A program made the position numbers and the translations under genes. A stretch of 37,032 nt of DNA from the NCBI GenBank assembly GCA_029556045.1, contig JAKQGS010000079.1, positions 1 through 37,032 of the forward strand, given 5' to 3'. The DNA comes from Pseudomonadota bacterium (GTDB taxonomy: Bacteria; Bdellovibrionota; Oligoflexia; Oligoflexales; Oligoflexaceae). Positions within the stretch are counted from its first letter, which is position 1; every line of letters begins with the position of its first letter. Below are positions 24,928-34,600 of this stretch, piece after piece. The notes under the pieces were generated by a model. That model made no database searches. It was not told where the DNA came from and saw only the letters and a program-made list of their open reading frames with translations.

Positions 24928-27198
24928 TTATGAACGAAAGGCCTGATTGGCCGCCAAGTAAATCATATTAATGGTGTCCTCCACAGAAGCGCCCCTCTCC
25001 AGTACATGGGCAGGTTTACGGGCTCCCACCAAGATTGGACCGGTTGAAGTGGCATCCGCCAGGTGGCACAAGAGTTTGTAGGCAATATTCGCCGAGGTCA
25101 GGTCAGGAAACACCAGAACATTGGCGCGTCCCATCAACTTGCAGAAGGGAAATTCCCGAGTTTGCAGTTCGATATTCAAGGCAGCATCAGCTTGCAGTTC
25201 ACCATCAAAGAGAAAGTCTGGTTTTTTTGACTCGAGGATTTCAGTGGCTTGCGCGATGGCTCGGGCCTTGGGGTGACGATTGGAGCCAAAACTGGAGAAA
25301 CTCAGAAACGCCAAGCGGATTGGATCGGTGGTGTAATGTTTTGCGACTGCGGCTGTGGTGATGGCGATTTCCGCCAGATCTTCCGGTGTCGGATCCACGT
25401 TGATGGTGCAGTCGGCAATGAAATATAGCTTTTTGTCGTGCACAATCATCTGAATGCCAGCCAGGATCTGATTGGGTGTGGTGCCAATCACTTCCAGAAT
25501 CGGTCGCACCCCTTGCGCATAAGGTTCCACAAGACCTGTTAACAGTCCATCGGCTTCGCCATTCAGCACCAGCATGGAGGCAAAGTAGGCGGGGTTACGC
25601 AGGATCTCATAGGCGCGGGTGCGGGAAACACCTTTGCGAGCACGCAATTGAAACAGTTGATTAGCAAATTTATCCATCCGCTCGTCGGTCAGTGGATCGA
25701 TGATGGCGCACTTTTTGTCGATATCCCGTAATCCCAATGCCTGTGCCTCTCGCACGATGTTGGCGGTGGATCCCAGGAGGATAATCTGGACGTCACCTTC
25801 ATAATAAATCTGCGCCGTCGCTTTAAGGACCCGCGAGTCGTGGGAGTGGGGTAGGACCACCACTGGTTTGCGGCGTTTAATTTTGGAGGCCGTGGCGATC
25901 TCGTTACGCATCTGGCGTACGATCCGGCGAGTGGGGCCAAGGATGCGCTCAATCTGCTGACGGTAGACATTAATATCCAATTGGCGCCGCGCGACACCGG
26001 ATTCAATGGCAGCTTGTGCGACTGCGGGTGCCACCCGCAATAACACGCGTGGATCAACGGGCTTTGGAATCAAATAATCGCGGCCAAAGAAATATCCTTC
26101 CGTGGTGTGGTAGGCCCGCAGGACCTCTTCAGGAACGTCCTCTTTGGCCAGGTTGGCAATGGCATGAACCGCCGCCATTTTCATCTCATCATTGATAGTG
26201 GTGGCGCGGGTATCAAGCGCCCCTCTGAATATGAAGGGAAATCCTAAAACGTTGTTGACCTGATTGGGGTAATCGCTGCGACCGGTGGCGATAATAGCGT
26301 CGGGACGGAACTTGCGGGCTTCATCTGGCAATATTTCCGGGTCGGGATTGGCCAAAGCAAAGATGATAGGGTTTGGACCCATTTTCTGGATCATGGGACC
26401 AGTCAGAACACCGCCGGCCGAAACACCCACGAAGGCGTCAGCTCCCTCAAGAGCCTCCTCAAGGGTGCGTAGGTGAGTTTTGCGGACAAATTTCGCTTTA
26501 TAGGGATTGCCAGGATCGCGGTCGGCGTGTAATACCCCTTTACTGTCACACATGATCAGATTTTCTGGATGCACGCCAATTTTGATAAACAACGAAGCGC
26601 AGGCAATGGCAGCTGCACCACCCCCGGAAAACACCACCTTGGTTTCACTGATTTTACGTTTGGTGATTTCGATGGCATTTAAAAACGCCGCAGAGGCGAT
26701 AATGGCGGTGCCGTGCTGGTCGTCGTGAAAGACCGGAATCGCCATGGTTTTGCGCAGCTCTTCTTCGATTAAAAAACACTCAGGCGCCTTGATGTCCTCC
26801 AGGTTGATGCCCCCGAATGTCGGCTCAAGGGCTTTAACCACTTTAATAAAGTCGTGGGGATCCTTCGCATCGACTTCGATATCAAACACGTCGATGTCAG
26901 CAAATTTTTTGAAGAGCATGGCCTTGCCTTCCATGACGGGCTTGGCAGCATGGGGGCCAATATCTCCTAATCCCAGAACCGCGGTACCGTTGGAAATCAC
27001 ACCGACGAGATTACCACGACCAGTATAGACAAACGAATCCTCCTCGTTCTTGTGAATCTCGCGACAAGGTCCTGCAACGCCGGGAGAGTAGGCAATCGCC
27101 AGGTCCGTTTGATCGTTGACCGGTTTGGTTAGGCTGGTTTTAATTTTACCCGCAGGTTCAGCGCGGTGATAGGCAAGGGCCTCTTTTTCATAATCCAT
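24928..27198 (-). CDS. maeB: NADP-dependent malic enzyme with C-terminal phosphotransacetylase domain
   Basis: The enzyme decarboxylates malate to pyruvate with reduction of NADP. The 756-residue length is typical of the hybrid MaeB. The N-terminal malic domain shows [18 protein letters not shown] (about 31-48), the [12 protein letters not shown] segment, [10 protein letters not shown] with the metal-binding region, and [14 protein letters not shown] for the nucleotide site. From about residue 430 a phosphate acetyl/butaryltransferase-like domain follows ([18 protein letters not shown] and onward), which in known MaeB proteins is regulatory (acetyl-CoA sensing) and not catalytic. It lies between dacB and the GlcD-type oxidase on the same strand. 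Pairing with a hydroxy-acid oxidase suggests a role in C3/C4 supply, which is inference. Confidence 0.95.
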   Translation of the reverse strand: MDYEKEALAYHRAEPAGKIKTSLTKPVNDQTDLAIAYSPGVAGPCREIHKNEEDSFVYTGRGNLVGVISNGTAVLGLGDIGPHAAKPVMEGKAMLFKKFADIDVFDIEVDAKDPHDFIKVVKALEPTFGGINLEDIKAPECFLIEEELRKTMAIPVFHDDQHGTAIIASAAFLNAIEITKRKISETKVVFSGGGAAAIACASLFIKIGVHPENLIMCDSKGVLHADRDPGNPYKAKFVRKTHLRTLEEALEGADAFVGVSAGGVLTGPMIQKMGPNPIIFALANPDPEILPDEARKFRPDAIIATGRSDYPNQVNNVLGFPFIFRGALDTRATTINDEMKMAAVHAIANLAKEDVPEEVLRAYHTTEGYFFGRDYLIPKPVDPRVLLRVAPAVAQAAIESGVARRQLDINVYRQQIERILGPTRRIVRQMRNEIATASKIKRRKPVVVLPHSHDSRVLKATAQIYYEGDVQIILLGSTANIVREAQALGLRDIDKKCAIIDPLTDERMDKFANQLFQLRARKGVSRTRAYEILRNPAYFASMLVLNGEADGLLTGLVEPYAQGVRPILEVIGTTPNQILAGIQMIVHDKKLYFIADCTINVDPTPEDLAEIAITTAAVAKHYTTDPIRLAFLSFSSFGSNRHPKARAIAQATEILESKKPDFLFDGELQADAALNIELQTREFPFCKLMGRANVLVFPDLTSANIAYKLLCHLADATSTGPILVGARKPAHVLERGASVEDTINMIYLAANQAFRS

Positions 27199-27224
27199 AT
27201 CAAGGGATCCTTTTGTTTGGTTGT

Positions 27225-28703
27225 TTAAAACTGGTTCAGGAATTTGTAGAGGGCGTCATCCTGGCGATCGCGGAAATCCGCCACAGTGGGATGGGCCTTG
27301 TTTTTTAACCCATTTTCTAGGATTGCAAACGCCACCAGCCCATGCTTGGGGTGATGGAGATAACCCGCAAGGCTGGATGCCGCTACGGGCTCCGTCAGGG
27401 TGCCGGTCTTGGCCCGTACCATGCCATCCAGAGACTTGGCCTGATTGCCATTAAAGCGTTTGGCTAATGTGCCATCCAGGCCAGCGGTGGGCAGACTCAC
27501 CAAAAATTCAGGAAACAGGTCAAAACGTTTGTGCATAAAGGTGAGCACCTTGACAATCTGGGTGGCATTAAAACGGTTGTCATGATCGAGTCCGGAGCCA
27601 TTAATCAGTGTAAAGGGATCTAAGATCCCCACGTCCTTTTGCATAAAAGCCTTCAAGACCTGCACACCGTTTTCCATGGTGCCCTGACCGGATGCATCGG
27701 CGGTGCCGCTGGCGGGAAAAGCCGCTCCGAGGCGTTTGACCAGCATGTCTCCAATGTAGTTGTTAGAAAATTTATTCAATCCCGCCACGATACGGGCCAT
27801 ATTGTAGCCTTCAAGAGTGTATAGAAGTTTGGCTTGTGTGGGCTTATGACCATTGCGCACTTGCCCCTTGACGGTGATGTCGTGACGATTGAGAAAGCTT
27901 CGCAGAATTTCTCCGGAGATTTTGGTGGTGTTGCGAACCGAACGGTAGACCTTCATGATCGGCTGATCCACGGCGATGGCTCCCCGTGCCACCAGTGCGG
28001 AAGAATCATCATTGGGACTGACGCGGGAAACCTGGATGGTCGGCTTGCCACTCCGCGCCGTGTTGGTCCGGTTTTGGATATCAAGACTCTTGAGTGGGTA
28101 GGGGTCGATGTTGATCATGGCTTTGGATCCGGGGCGGCCGCTCGCGGCCACAGCCACGGCAAAAGTATTGAAATTCAGGCCAAAAGCTGACACCGGTGCA
28201 TCATAGGCGTGCGACGACGATTTAACGCTGAACCGCCGTGAGTCGTCGCGCACCTCCGCATCAAAGAGGGAATTATCAATAATAATATCCCCGGTGATGG
28301 AACGAATTCCCATATTGCGGAGATCCGCCGCCCATTGCCAAAGCAACTCGTTCACCAGAAAAGGATCCCCATTGCCCACCACAATCAGATCCCCGTGGAT
28401 GGTTTGTTCATCACGGCGGCCATTATAGAAAAACCTTGTTTTAAAAGTATGGTTGGGGCCCCAGCGGGTCAGGGCCGCAGCAGCAGTGACCACTTTGGTG
28501 ACCGATGCAGGGATCAGCAATCGATCGGCACTGATTTCATACAAAACCTTGCCATCGCTTAATCGGACAAACTGCACCGACTGCTCATGCGGAGACTTGA
28601 GATCGTAGAATATATCGTTTGATTTAGCGGCAAAGGCCGAAACAGGGGAAAAAATGCCAACGATTAGGGTAAGAACCGTGAAATTTATCAATAAATGCAT
28701 CAT
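27225..28703 (-). CDS. dacB: D-alanyl-D-alanine carboxypeptidase/endopeptidase (PBP4, S13 family)
   Basis: This periplasmic penicillin-binding protein trims or cleaves peptidoglycan cross-links. From the ATG at 28703 it has 492 residues with a signal peptide ending SAFA-A (near 26). The active-site motifs are present: SVTK with Ser67 and Lys70, SNN in KFSNNYIGD, and KTG in VRAKTGTLTEP. The insertion between the first two motifs matches S13 enzymes. A longer frame begins 20 codons earlier but adds a non-signal-like leader, so I reject it. The start has two adjacent ATG codons and only a weak GGGA upstream. It is first in a leftward group with maeB, 26 bases apart, though a functional link is not apparent. 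Confidence 0.92.
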   Translation of the reverse strand: MMHLLINFTVLTLIVGIFSPVSAFAAKSNDIFYDLKSPHEQSVQFVRLSDGKVLYEISADRLLIPASVTKVVTAAAALTRWGPNHTFKTRFFYNGRRDEQTIHGDLIVVGNGDPFLVNELLWQWAADLRNMGIRSITGDIIIDNSLFDAEVRDDSRRFSVKSSSHAYDAPVSAFGLNFNTFAVAVAASGRPGSKAMINIDPYPLKSLDIQNRTNTARSGKPTIQVSRVSPNDDSSALVARGAIAVDQPIMKVYRSVRNTTKISGEILRSFLNRHDITVKGQVRNGHKPTQAKLLYTLEGYNMARIVAGLNKFSNNYIGDMLVKRLGAAFPASGTADASGQGTMENGVQVLKAFMQKDVGILDPFTLINGSGLDHDNRFNATQIVKVLTFMHKRFDLFPEFLVSLPTAGLDGTLAKRFNGNQAKSLDGMVRAKTGTLTEPVAASSLAGYLHHPKHGLVAFAILENGLKNKAHPTVADFRDRQDDALYKFLNQF

Positions 28704-28843
28704 TTTTGAGCTTTTCCCATGGGTGTGCGGCAGTTTATATTCAATATAGCAAATTTTCCACATCCGGGTGGGGGTTGATTGTCATAATATCAGAAGAAGC
28801 CTTCTCATAAATGGGTTGACGAGGCGCGGGGGAGGAGAAATCC

Positions 28844-29266
28844 ATGAAAGTACTGGGAATCAATCATGTGGGACTGGCTGCAAAGGATCCTGTTAAGGCC
28901 CGGTGGTTTCTCAAAGAGGTCCTGCAGCTCCCGTTTGAAGGGGAAGAGCTGGTGGCGGAACAGAAAACCAACACCGTGATGTTTATGAGCCACGCCGATC
29001 GCGCCGGTTCACCTAGCCGATTGGAAATTTTGGAAAACCAGCCCGGGCAGGAAGGCCCCATTGCTAAGTTTTTGGAAAAGAAGGGTGGCGGCATACATCA
29101 TGTGGCCCTGACGGTGGATAATGTGGAAGCCGCCATCGCCCATATGAAACAGCATGACATCGTGATGATCGACGAGACTCCCCGTAATGGTGCACATGGA
29201 ACCAAGATCGCATTTGTTCACCCGCAATCCACCGGTGGATTGTTGGTTGAATTGGTGCAGCAGTAA
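28844..29266 (+). CDS. mce: Methylmalonyl-CoA epimerase (VOC superfamily)
   Basis: The enzyme interconverts (2R)- and (2S)-methylmalonyl-CoA between propionyl-CoA and succinyl-CoA. The 140-residue length is right. Two VOC half-domains are seen: INHVGLAAKD at the start with metal-ligand His8, GGGIHHVALTVDNVEAA (about 81-97), and the family-specific C-terminus GAHGTKIAFVHPQSTGG with Glu136 in LLVEL. GGAGGAGAAATCC precedes the ATG. No mutase or propionyl-CoA carboxylase is in the window. Its stop is two bases from the stop of the convergent HD gene. Confidence 0.9.
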   Translation: MKVLGINHVGLAAKDPVKARWFLKEVLQLPFEGEELVAEQKTNTVMFMSHADRAGSPSRLEILENQPGQEGPIAKFLEKKGGGIHHVALTVDNVEAAIAHMKQHDIVMIDETPRNGAHGTKIAFVHPQSTGGLLVELVQQ

Positions 29267-29268
29267 CT

Positions 29269-29859
29269 TTAGTGGGGTAATAACCAGCCATTGGCTATGG
29301 CGGTTTCAATCGAGGATTCCACTACCGGCCACAGCGCCGGGCACTTGTGTTTGACCTCGATCATGCGGGTTAATAACAGACTCTTGTGCATTTGGCGTTC
29401 CCGCCAGACGATTCCCTCGTTGGCCATATGCTGCAAAAATGGATGAAGGCGGTCGAGGGCACCGATAAACCGGGCCTCCGGTGATTTGCCGTCTTCATAT
29501 TCAAGCCAGAGGTCGTGCAGTTCCTGACCGATATCAGGAGGCAGCATGGTAAAAAGCCGTTCTGCCGCTTTGTGTTCGCGCTCCTCTTTGTCTGCGTGGG
29601 CCTTCAGGTCAAAGGCATAGGTGTCACCGGCATCGATTTCCACCAGATCATGGATCAGGGCTATTTTCATGGCCTTGAACAAGTCAAATGAGGGTTCTTC
29701 CACATAATCCTGCAGCACCAGAGCCATCATCCCCAAATGCCAGGAGTGTTCTGCCGAGTTTTCGCGCCGCTGGCCATTGGCCAGGCGATTCACCCGCAGG
29801 ACGGATTTCAGTTTGTCGATTTCCTTTATGAATTCCAATTTTTGCGGTAGTGTCAGCAC
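29269..29859 (-). CDS. HD-domain hydrolase (YfbR/HDDC2-like)
   Basis: The 196-residue protein is all-helical with the HD metal site: His38 and His41 in EHSWH, His70-Asp71 in LIHDLVEIDAGDTYAF, and a later Asp in GALDRLHPF. The EHSWHLGMMA and HDLVEIDAGD patterns match the HDDC2/YfbR group, whose characterised members are 5'-deoxynucleotidases. The exact nucleotide substrate is not visible. It is transcribed leftward, divergent from pgpA with 51 bases between starts. Confidence 0.85.
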   Translation of the reverse strand: MLTLPQKLEFIKEIDKLKSVLRVNRLANGQRRENSAEHSWHLGMMALVLQDYVEEPSFDLFKAMKIALIHDLVEIDAGDTYAFDLKAHADKEEREHKAAERLFTMLPPDIGQELHDLWLEYEDGKSPEARFIGALDRLHPFLQHMANEGIVWRERQMHKSLLLTRMIEVKHKCPALWPVVESSIETAIANGWLLPH

Positions 29860-29910
29860 AACTCATCCCTTTTCTGGCCCGGTATAGGGAGCCTACTGAG
29901 GTAATCTAAC

Positions 29911-30426
29911 ATGGAATCAACCCGCTCATCCTCTCAAATCTCGGTCTGGTCAGCTCTTGCTTATGTCTACCCGTTTGGGTTGATTCCCAAAGCTCCCGGC
30001 ACATGGGGCTCCCTGGTGGGGCTTGCTTTAGTGTGGGGTCTCCATTCCTGGGCTTATAGTGATCAGAGTTTAGGCTTCACCATGCAAAGCGGATTGGTCT
30101 TTCCCTGGTGGGGTATGCTGGTGACGGCGACGGCTCTGGCATGGTGGATTATCAGGAAAACGGAAGAACAGACTCAACTGCATGATGATCAACGCATCGT
30201 TATCGATGAAGTCGTGGGGCAGATGTGGGCATTCGCTCTGGTGGTGCCGCAGGGTTGGAATCTGCTGGCGGGGTTTGCCCTGTTTCGTCTGTTTGATATC
30301 ACCAAACCAGGACCCATCGGTTGGGCTGATCGTCGAATCCCGGGGGCCAGTGGTACCCTGCTGGACGATGTTTTTGCCGGATGGGTGACAGCCGTGATTC
30401 TATTCGTGGCCAACTATTCCCTATAA
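29911..30426 (+). CDS. pgpA: Phosphatidylglycerophosphatase A
   Basis: PgpA dephosphorylates phosphatidylglycerol phosphate in the inner membrane. The 171-residue protein has the family motifs FGLIPKAPGTWGSLVGL near the N-terminus and DDQRIVIDEVVGQMW (about 91-105) followed by FRLFDITKPGPIGWADRR, plus several hydrophobic segments. The stop at 30424-30426 is followed four codons later by a second in-frame TAA (30436) that is the left edge of a dispersed repeat. It is convergent with the M50 protease gene. Confidence 0.93.
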   Translation: MESTRSSSQISVWSALAYVYPFGLIPKAPGTWGSLVGLALVWGLHSWAYSDQSLGFTMQSGLVFPWWGMLVTATALAWWIIRKTEEQTQLHDDQRIVIDEVVGQMWAFALVVPQGWNLLAGFALFRLFDITKPGPIGWADRRIPGASGTLLDDVFAGWVTAVILFVANYSL

Positions 30427-30435
30427 GGTGGCATC

Positions 30436-30565
30436 TAAGGCGTGTCCTCATTTCGTTCGAGACAAGGCGCGAAAGCCTTGAGGGACGAGACATACCTGAA
30501 ATGTGTAGGCGAGGACTGAATGGCTTGAGCAACGCAGTATTCGGACTAAATGGGGACACGCTCTA
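30436..30565 (+). repeat. Dispersed palindromic-ended repeat, copy 1 (MITE-like)
   Basis: This 130-bp element is nearly the same as copy 2 at 34895-35023 read on the opposite strand (about 14 differences by eye). Its ends are inverted repeats: AGGCGTGTCCTCATTT on the left and the complement of GAGCGTGTCCCCATTT on the right, 13 of 16 matching. Inside is the hairpin CAAGGC-GCGAAA-GCCTTG (30463-30480). TA lies at both outer edges. It fills the gap between convergent pgpA and the M50 protease gene, and its right edge supplies the TAG stop of the latter. Confidence 0.85.
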
Positions 30566-31228
30566 AAAGATCACGCCTGAAATCATCTGGGCCACGCCTA
30601 TCCAGGCGCCTGCCACATTCCCCATCCATTGCAGGCTGCCGGTGATGAACAGCGCCAGCAGTATGAACATGCCATAAGGTGTGATGTAGGTTTCGTAGAG
30701 GGTGCGCAAGTTATAGGGCAGAAAGGCCTGAACGACGGTGCCACCATCCAAGGGGCTTAGCGGCAGCATATTGAAAACCGCAAGAATGGCATTGATCCAC
30801 ACCATCGATACCGCCAATTTGACAAATGCATACAGCATATGCCCTTCTGGGATCTTAGCGGCGAGATAGTTATCGTAAAACCCCAGCGCGATCACTGCGA
30901 CGACGCATACCACCAGATTGGCGGCAGGGCCAGCAGCTGCCACCAAGACAGGCCCCCATTTTTTGTGCTTAAAATAACGAGTATCGATGGGCACCGGCTT
31001 GGCCCAACCAAAAATGGCGGAGCCCATGATGCTACCGATCAGGGGGAATACCAGTGTGCCGACTGGATCGATATGGGGGATGGGATTTACCGTCATGCGC
31101 CCTTCCATCTGGGCGGTGGGGTCGCCCTGCAGTTTGGCGGCAAATGCGTGGGCGGCTTCATGGAACGACAACGAGAGGATCAGAGCAATCATGCTGTTTA
31201 AAACACTGGCAATGAAATCGGCGTCCAT
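30563..31228 (-). CDS. Site-2 protease family (M50) membrane metalloprotease
   Basis: The 221-residue integral membrane protein has the zinc site HExxH (His23-Glu24-His27 in SFHEAAHAFAA) and the second motif LPLSPLDGG with Asp161, the pair that defines S2P/M50 proteases; no PDZ or CBS domain is present. About five membrane segments are visible. The ATG at 31228 has GAGGA eight or nine bases upstream and gives the normal N-terminus; a frame extending to 31384 would run through the divergent promoter region. The substrate is unknown. Its TAG stop lies at the edge of the dispersed repeat. Confidence 0.88.
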   Translation of the reverse strand: MDADFIASVLNSMIALILSLSFHEAAHAFAAKLQGDPTAQMEGRMTVNPIPHIDPVGTLVFPLIGSIMGSAIFGWAKPVPIDTRYFKHKKWGPVLVAAAGPAANLVVCVVAVIALGFYDNYLAAKIPEGHMLYAFVKLAVSMVWINAILAVFNMLPLSPLDGGTVVQAFLPYNLRTLYETYITPYGMFILLALFITGSLQWMGNVAGAWIGVAQMISGVIF

Positions 31229-31338
31229 GGAGTCGGTCCTCAGGGTAAAGGGGCTTTGTCTTGCATTTGCGATGGAGAGGATTTTCCTATCCGTTATATA
31301 GTTATAGCAACTGCCGCCCTGAATGAGGAGAGATTTCC

Positions 31339-32379
31339 ATGTCCAACCGCCGGATCCTTTGGGAGAACACACTAACCCGGTCACAGGTGGTTCAGATACC
31401 CATCCAAAGCCGCATGCTTCCCGCAGGTTCCATGCGTGCGCAAACCACCTGCCCGGTGACAGTTTTTCTCCCAGGGCAGGCGACCATCGATAACAGGGCC
31501 GAATTTCCTGTTCTTTACATCCTAGCCCCCTGGACCAGCGCTGGGCGGGTGCAGTTTGAATGGAAGGCTTTCAAGGAATCGCTGCCAGAGCGACTGGATC
31601 GGCTGATTGCCAACCGTCAGATTCCTGCCTGCGTGGTGGTTGCGCCTGATCTCTATACACCGTTTGGGGGCAGCCAGTATGTGAACTCCGCTTTTCTTGG
31701 CCCTCATGGTGATCATCTGGTCCAAGAATTAATCCCCTTTGTGGAGGGACATTTCCCGGTGAAAAAGGGCCCCCGTTTTAGGGGGATTTTTGGTCGTTCT
31801 TCCGGCGGCTTTGGGGCACTGCGTTTGGCGCAGGACTATCCCGGCATGTTTCACGCGGTGGCCAGTCACTCGGGGGATCTGGGTTTTGAATGGGTCTATC
31901 GTCGGGAATTGATTGTTTTGGCCCAGGGGCTGCAACGGTATCAGGGCAATGTTGGCACCTACCTGGAGTACTGTCGTCAGGCCACCAAACTCTCCGGCCA
32001 CGACACCCATCTTTTGATGCTTCTCGGTATGGCGGCCACCTATAGTCCGAACCCGCAGAATCCTGATGGTTTTGAGATTCCTGTTGATTTAAACACCGGG
32101 GTTTTACGGGAAAATATCTGGGAACAATGGTTGGCCCATGACCCGATTGAGCGCCTGCGGCAGGGGGCTGATGCCGGACTTAAAAAACTGGGATGCCTCT
32201 ACGTGGACTGCGGTTTTAAGGATCAGTATTTTCTGCATTATGGTGCCCGGCAGTTTAGTCAACTTATGAAAAACAAAGGAATTTCTCACATCCACGAAGA
32301 GTTTGATGACAATCACTCAGGTACCGATTACCGCTATGATCGGAGTTTGCCCCTCCTTCTGGCCGCTCTGGGGGAATGA
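31339..32379 (+). CDS. Esterase of the D/PHB-depolymerase-like family
   Basis: The 346-residue soluble protein is an alpha/beta-hydrolase of the putative esterase (esterase D/FrmB) type. The nucleophile elbow is GRSSGG with Ser154; likely acid and histidine are in CGFKDQYFLHYGARQF and DDNHSGTDYRYD. No signal peptide is present. Such enzymes hydrolyse acyl esters or S-formylglutathione, or act on siderophores and mycolates; a specific substrate is not supported. GAGGAGA precedes the ATG. It is 85 bases upstream of trxB and divergent from the M50 protease gene. Confidence 0.82.
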   Translation: MSNRRILWENTLTRSQVVQIPIQSRMLPAGSMRAQTTCPVTVFLPGQATIDNRAEFPVLYILAPWTSAGRVQFEWKAFKESLPERLDRLIANRQIPACVVVAPDLYTPFGGSQYVNSAFLGPHGDHLVQELIPFVEGHFPVKKGPRFRGIFGRSSGGFGALRLAQDYPGMFHAVASHSGDLGFEWVYRRELIVLAQGLQRYQGNVGTYLEYCRQATKLSGHDTHLLMLLGMAATYSPNPQNPDGFEIPVDLNTGVLRENIWEQWLAHDPIERLRQGADAGLKKLGCLYVDCGFKDQYFLHYGARQFSQLMKNKGISHIHEEFDDNHSGTDYRYDRSLPLLLAALGE

Positions 32380-32464
32380 ATTCGCCAAATTCGGGCTTTG
32401 CGTTCCGGACTCCAGTTGTTACAACAATGGGTTGCTTGGATCTATTGTCGCAGAGGAGCTTCCC

Positions 32465-33400
32465 ATGACCGATAAAATTCATGATGTTGTGATTGTTGGT
32501 ACCGGACCGGCCGGATTAACCGCCGCCATATATGCTGCGCGCGCCTCGCTTAATCCGGTGGTTTACGCTGGCTTACAGCATGGGGGGCAGCTCACCACCA
32601 CCACCGAAGTGGAAAACTTTCCGGGATTTGCCCATGGCATCATGGGTCCACAGCTGATGGCGGACATGGGAGCCCAGGCGGAGCGATTTGGCACGCAGAT
32701 GATTTACGACATCATTCAAAAGGTGGATTTTTCGGGCCCGATAAAAAAACTTTGGGCCAGCGACGATAAGCCGATTCAAGCAAAAACTGTGATCATCGCC
32801 ACCGGCGCCACGGCCCGCACCATGAAACTGCCGGGTGAAGCGGAACTGATGGGGCGGGGTATCTCCACCTGTGCCACCTGTGACGGATTCTTTTACAAGG
32901 GCAAAAAGGTCATGGTGGTGGGTGGCGGCGATTCCGCCATGGAAGAAGCCAACTATCTGTCCAAACTCTGCTCTGAAGTGGTGTTGGTGCATCGTCGGGA
33001 TGTGTTCAAGGCATCCCCCATCATGCTGGAGCGGGTCAAACAAAATCCGAAAATCACCCTGAAAGTGCCCTTTACGGTGACGGAAACTCTTTCGAATGCT
33101 CAGGGGCTCACCGGTGTCAAACTGCAGAACACTGAAACCGGTGCTTTTGAAGAGATCACTTTGGATGGTCTGTTCTATGCCATCGGTCATGTTCCGAACT
33201 CCAAGGTGTTCCAGCCCTACGTCGACGTGGACGATCATGGTTACATTAGAGTGACAGATCATACCAAAACCAAAACCCCCGGGGTTTTTGCCGCCGGCGA
33301 TATCGCCGATCCGCATTTCAAACAGGCGATCACGGCAGCGGGTATGGGTTGTCAGGCGGCGATCCAGGCGCAGCACTACATTGAAAGCTTAAATCTGTAA
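32465..33400 (+). CDS. trxB: Thioredoxin reductase
   Basis: TrxB reduces thioredoxin with NADPH through FAD and a redox dithiol. The 311-residue protein has the FAD site GTGPAGLTAAIYAARA (12-27), the active-site CATC with Cys136 and Cys139 (E. coli Cys135/138), the NADPH site GGGDSAMEEA and the 2'-phosphate-recognising HRRD, and the C-terminal FAD motif GVFAAGDIAD. I choose the ATG at 32465, preceded by GAGGAG; an earlier ATG would lie inside the esterase gene. mrp follows 21 bases later. Confidence 0.95.
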   Translation: MTDKIHDVVIVGTGPAGLTAAIYAARASLNPVVYAGLQHGGQLTTTTEVENFPGFAHGIMGPQLMADMGAQAERFGTQMIYDIIQKVDFSGPIKKLWASDDKPIQAKTVIIATGATARTMKLPGEAELMGRGISTCATCDGFFYKGKKVMVVGGGDSAMEEANYLSKLCSEVVLVHRRDVFKASPIMLERVKQNPKITLKVPFTVTETLSNAQGLTGVKLQNTETGAFEEITLDGLFYAIGHVPNSKVFQPYVDVDDHGYIRVTDHTKTKTPGVFAAGDIADPHFKQAITAAGMGCQAAIQAQHYIESLNL

Positions 33401-33421
33401 GAATTACGACGGGAGTCGGCA

Positions 33422-34591
33422 GTGGGTTTTATCAAAGACGTTTCAGAAAAACTTTGGGGCAGCAAGTCTGCAGGGACTGTACCTTTAAACGAGGACAGCG
33501 TGCGACAGGCCCTACGGGTTGTGATTGACCCCGATCTCCACCAGGACATTGTGTCGCTGGGGTTTGTCAAAACCATCGTGATCAAGAACCAGGTCGTCGC
33601 TGTGGAGGTGCAGCTCACCACGCCCGCTTGCCCCGTCAAGGATCTTCTCAAAAAGCAGTGTGAGGATGCGATTCGCGCCATACCTGGTGTGACCGCGGTT
33701 CAAGTGACCATGACCGCCCAAACCCGCGCGTCCACCATGAACTTTGCGGATGAAGCCACCCGCAGTGCATTGGGTAAAGTCAAAAATATTATTGCGGTCG
33801 CCAGCGGCAAAGGCGGTGTGGGCAAATCCACCACAGCCGTGAATCTCGCTTATGCCCTGCAGCAATTTGGTTCAAAAGTCGGATTGATGGATGCGGATGT
33901 TTACGGTCCATCCATTCCCCAGATGACCAAAGCCGGCAAACCAACCGCAATGTCCGGTAAGCTGGTGGTTCCCCCCGAAGTCAACGGTGTTAAGGTGGTC
34001 TCTGTTGCCATGTTCGGCTCTGCTGATAAGGCATCCATCCTGCGTGGACCGATGGCGGCCCAGGTGGTGAAGCAATTCCTGACTCAGGTGGACTGGGGCG
34101 AGTTGGATTATTTGATCATCGACTATCCCCCCGGCACCGGCGACATACAACTGACCATTTCACAGGTGGCACCCCTGTCCGGTGCGGTGGTGGTTACCAC
34201 ACCGCAGGAAGTGGCGCTGATCGATGTGCGTAAGGCCATCAGCATGTTCGAGACCCTCAAGGTCCCCGTGCTTGGTATTGTGGAGAACATGAGTTATTTC
34301 GTCTGCGATGGCTGCGAGAAAAAACACCATATTTTCCGTCAGGGCGGGGCGCAAAAAGTATCCCGGGAGACTGGTCTTCCCCTGTTGGGAGAAATTCCCC
34401 TTGATCCCCGCGTTGCAGAAATGGCTGACGAAGGGACGCCTTTCGTATCGACCCCTGCGGAGCAACCCAAATCCAAAGCCGTGGCCGACGCCTACCGCGG
34501 ATTCGCCGGACGAGTCGCGGCGCAGCAGTCGATCCTCAATGCCAAAAACGACGGGGCATTAAACCAATTTTCACTGGATTGGAAATCTTAA
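33422..34591 (+). CDS. mrp: Mrp/ApbC-type iron-sulfur cluster carrier ATPase
   Basis: Mrp/ApbC proteins bind and transfer [4Fe-4S] clusters. The 389-residue protein has an N-terminal MIP18/DUF59 domain (about 22-100: LRVVIDPDLHQDIVSLGFV), the deviant Walker A ASGKGGVGKST (Gly129-Thr137), IDYPPGTGD as Walker B region, and the cluster-binding CDGC (Cys295, Cys298). Start is GTG with GGGAG upstream. It lies between trxB and a DUF971 gene, nine bases apart from the latter, and the three are probably one operon. Confidence 0.93.
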   Translation: MGFIKDVSEKLWGSKSAGTVPLNEDSVRQALRVVIDPDLHQDIVSLGFVKTIVIKNQVVAVEVQLTTPACPVKDLLKKQCEDAIRAIPGVTAVQVTMTAQTRASTMNFADEATRSALGKVKNIIAVASGKGGVGKSTTAVNLAYALQQFGSKVGLMDADVYGPSIPQMTKAGKPTAMSGKLVVPPEVNGVKVVSVAMFGSADKASILRGPMAAQVVKQFLTQVDWGELDYLIIDYPPGTGDIQLTISQVAPLSGAVVVTTPQEVALIDVRKAISMFETLKVPVLGIVENMSYFVCDGCEKKHHIFRQGGAQKVSRETGLPLLGEIPLDPRVAEMADEGTPFVSTPAEQPKSKAVADAYRGFAGRVAAQQSILNAKNDGALNQFSLDWKS

Positions 34592-34600
34592 GGAGCCCCC

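Noticed and set aside
32573..33376. 267-residue open frame antisense to trxB
   Set aside because: His-rich shadow of a well-conserved gene; no start signal or family features.
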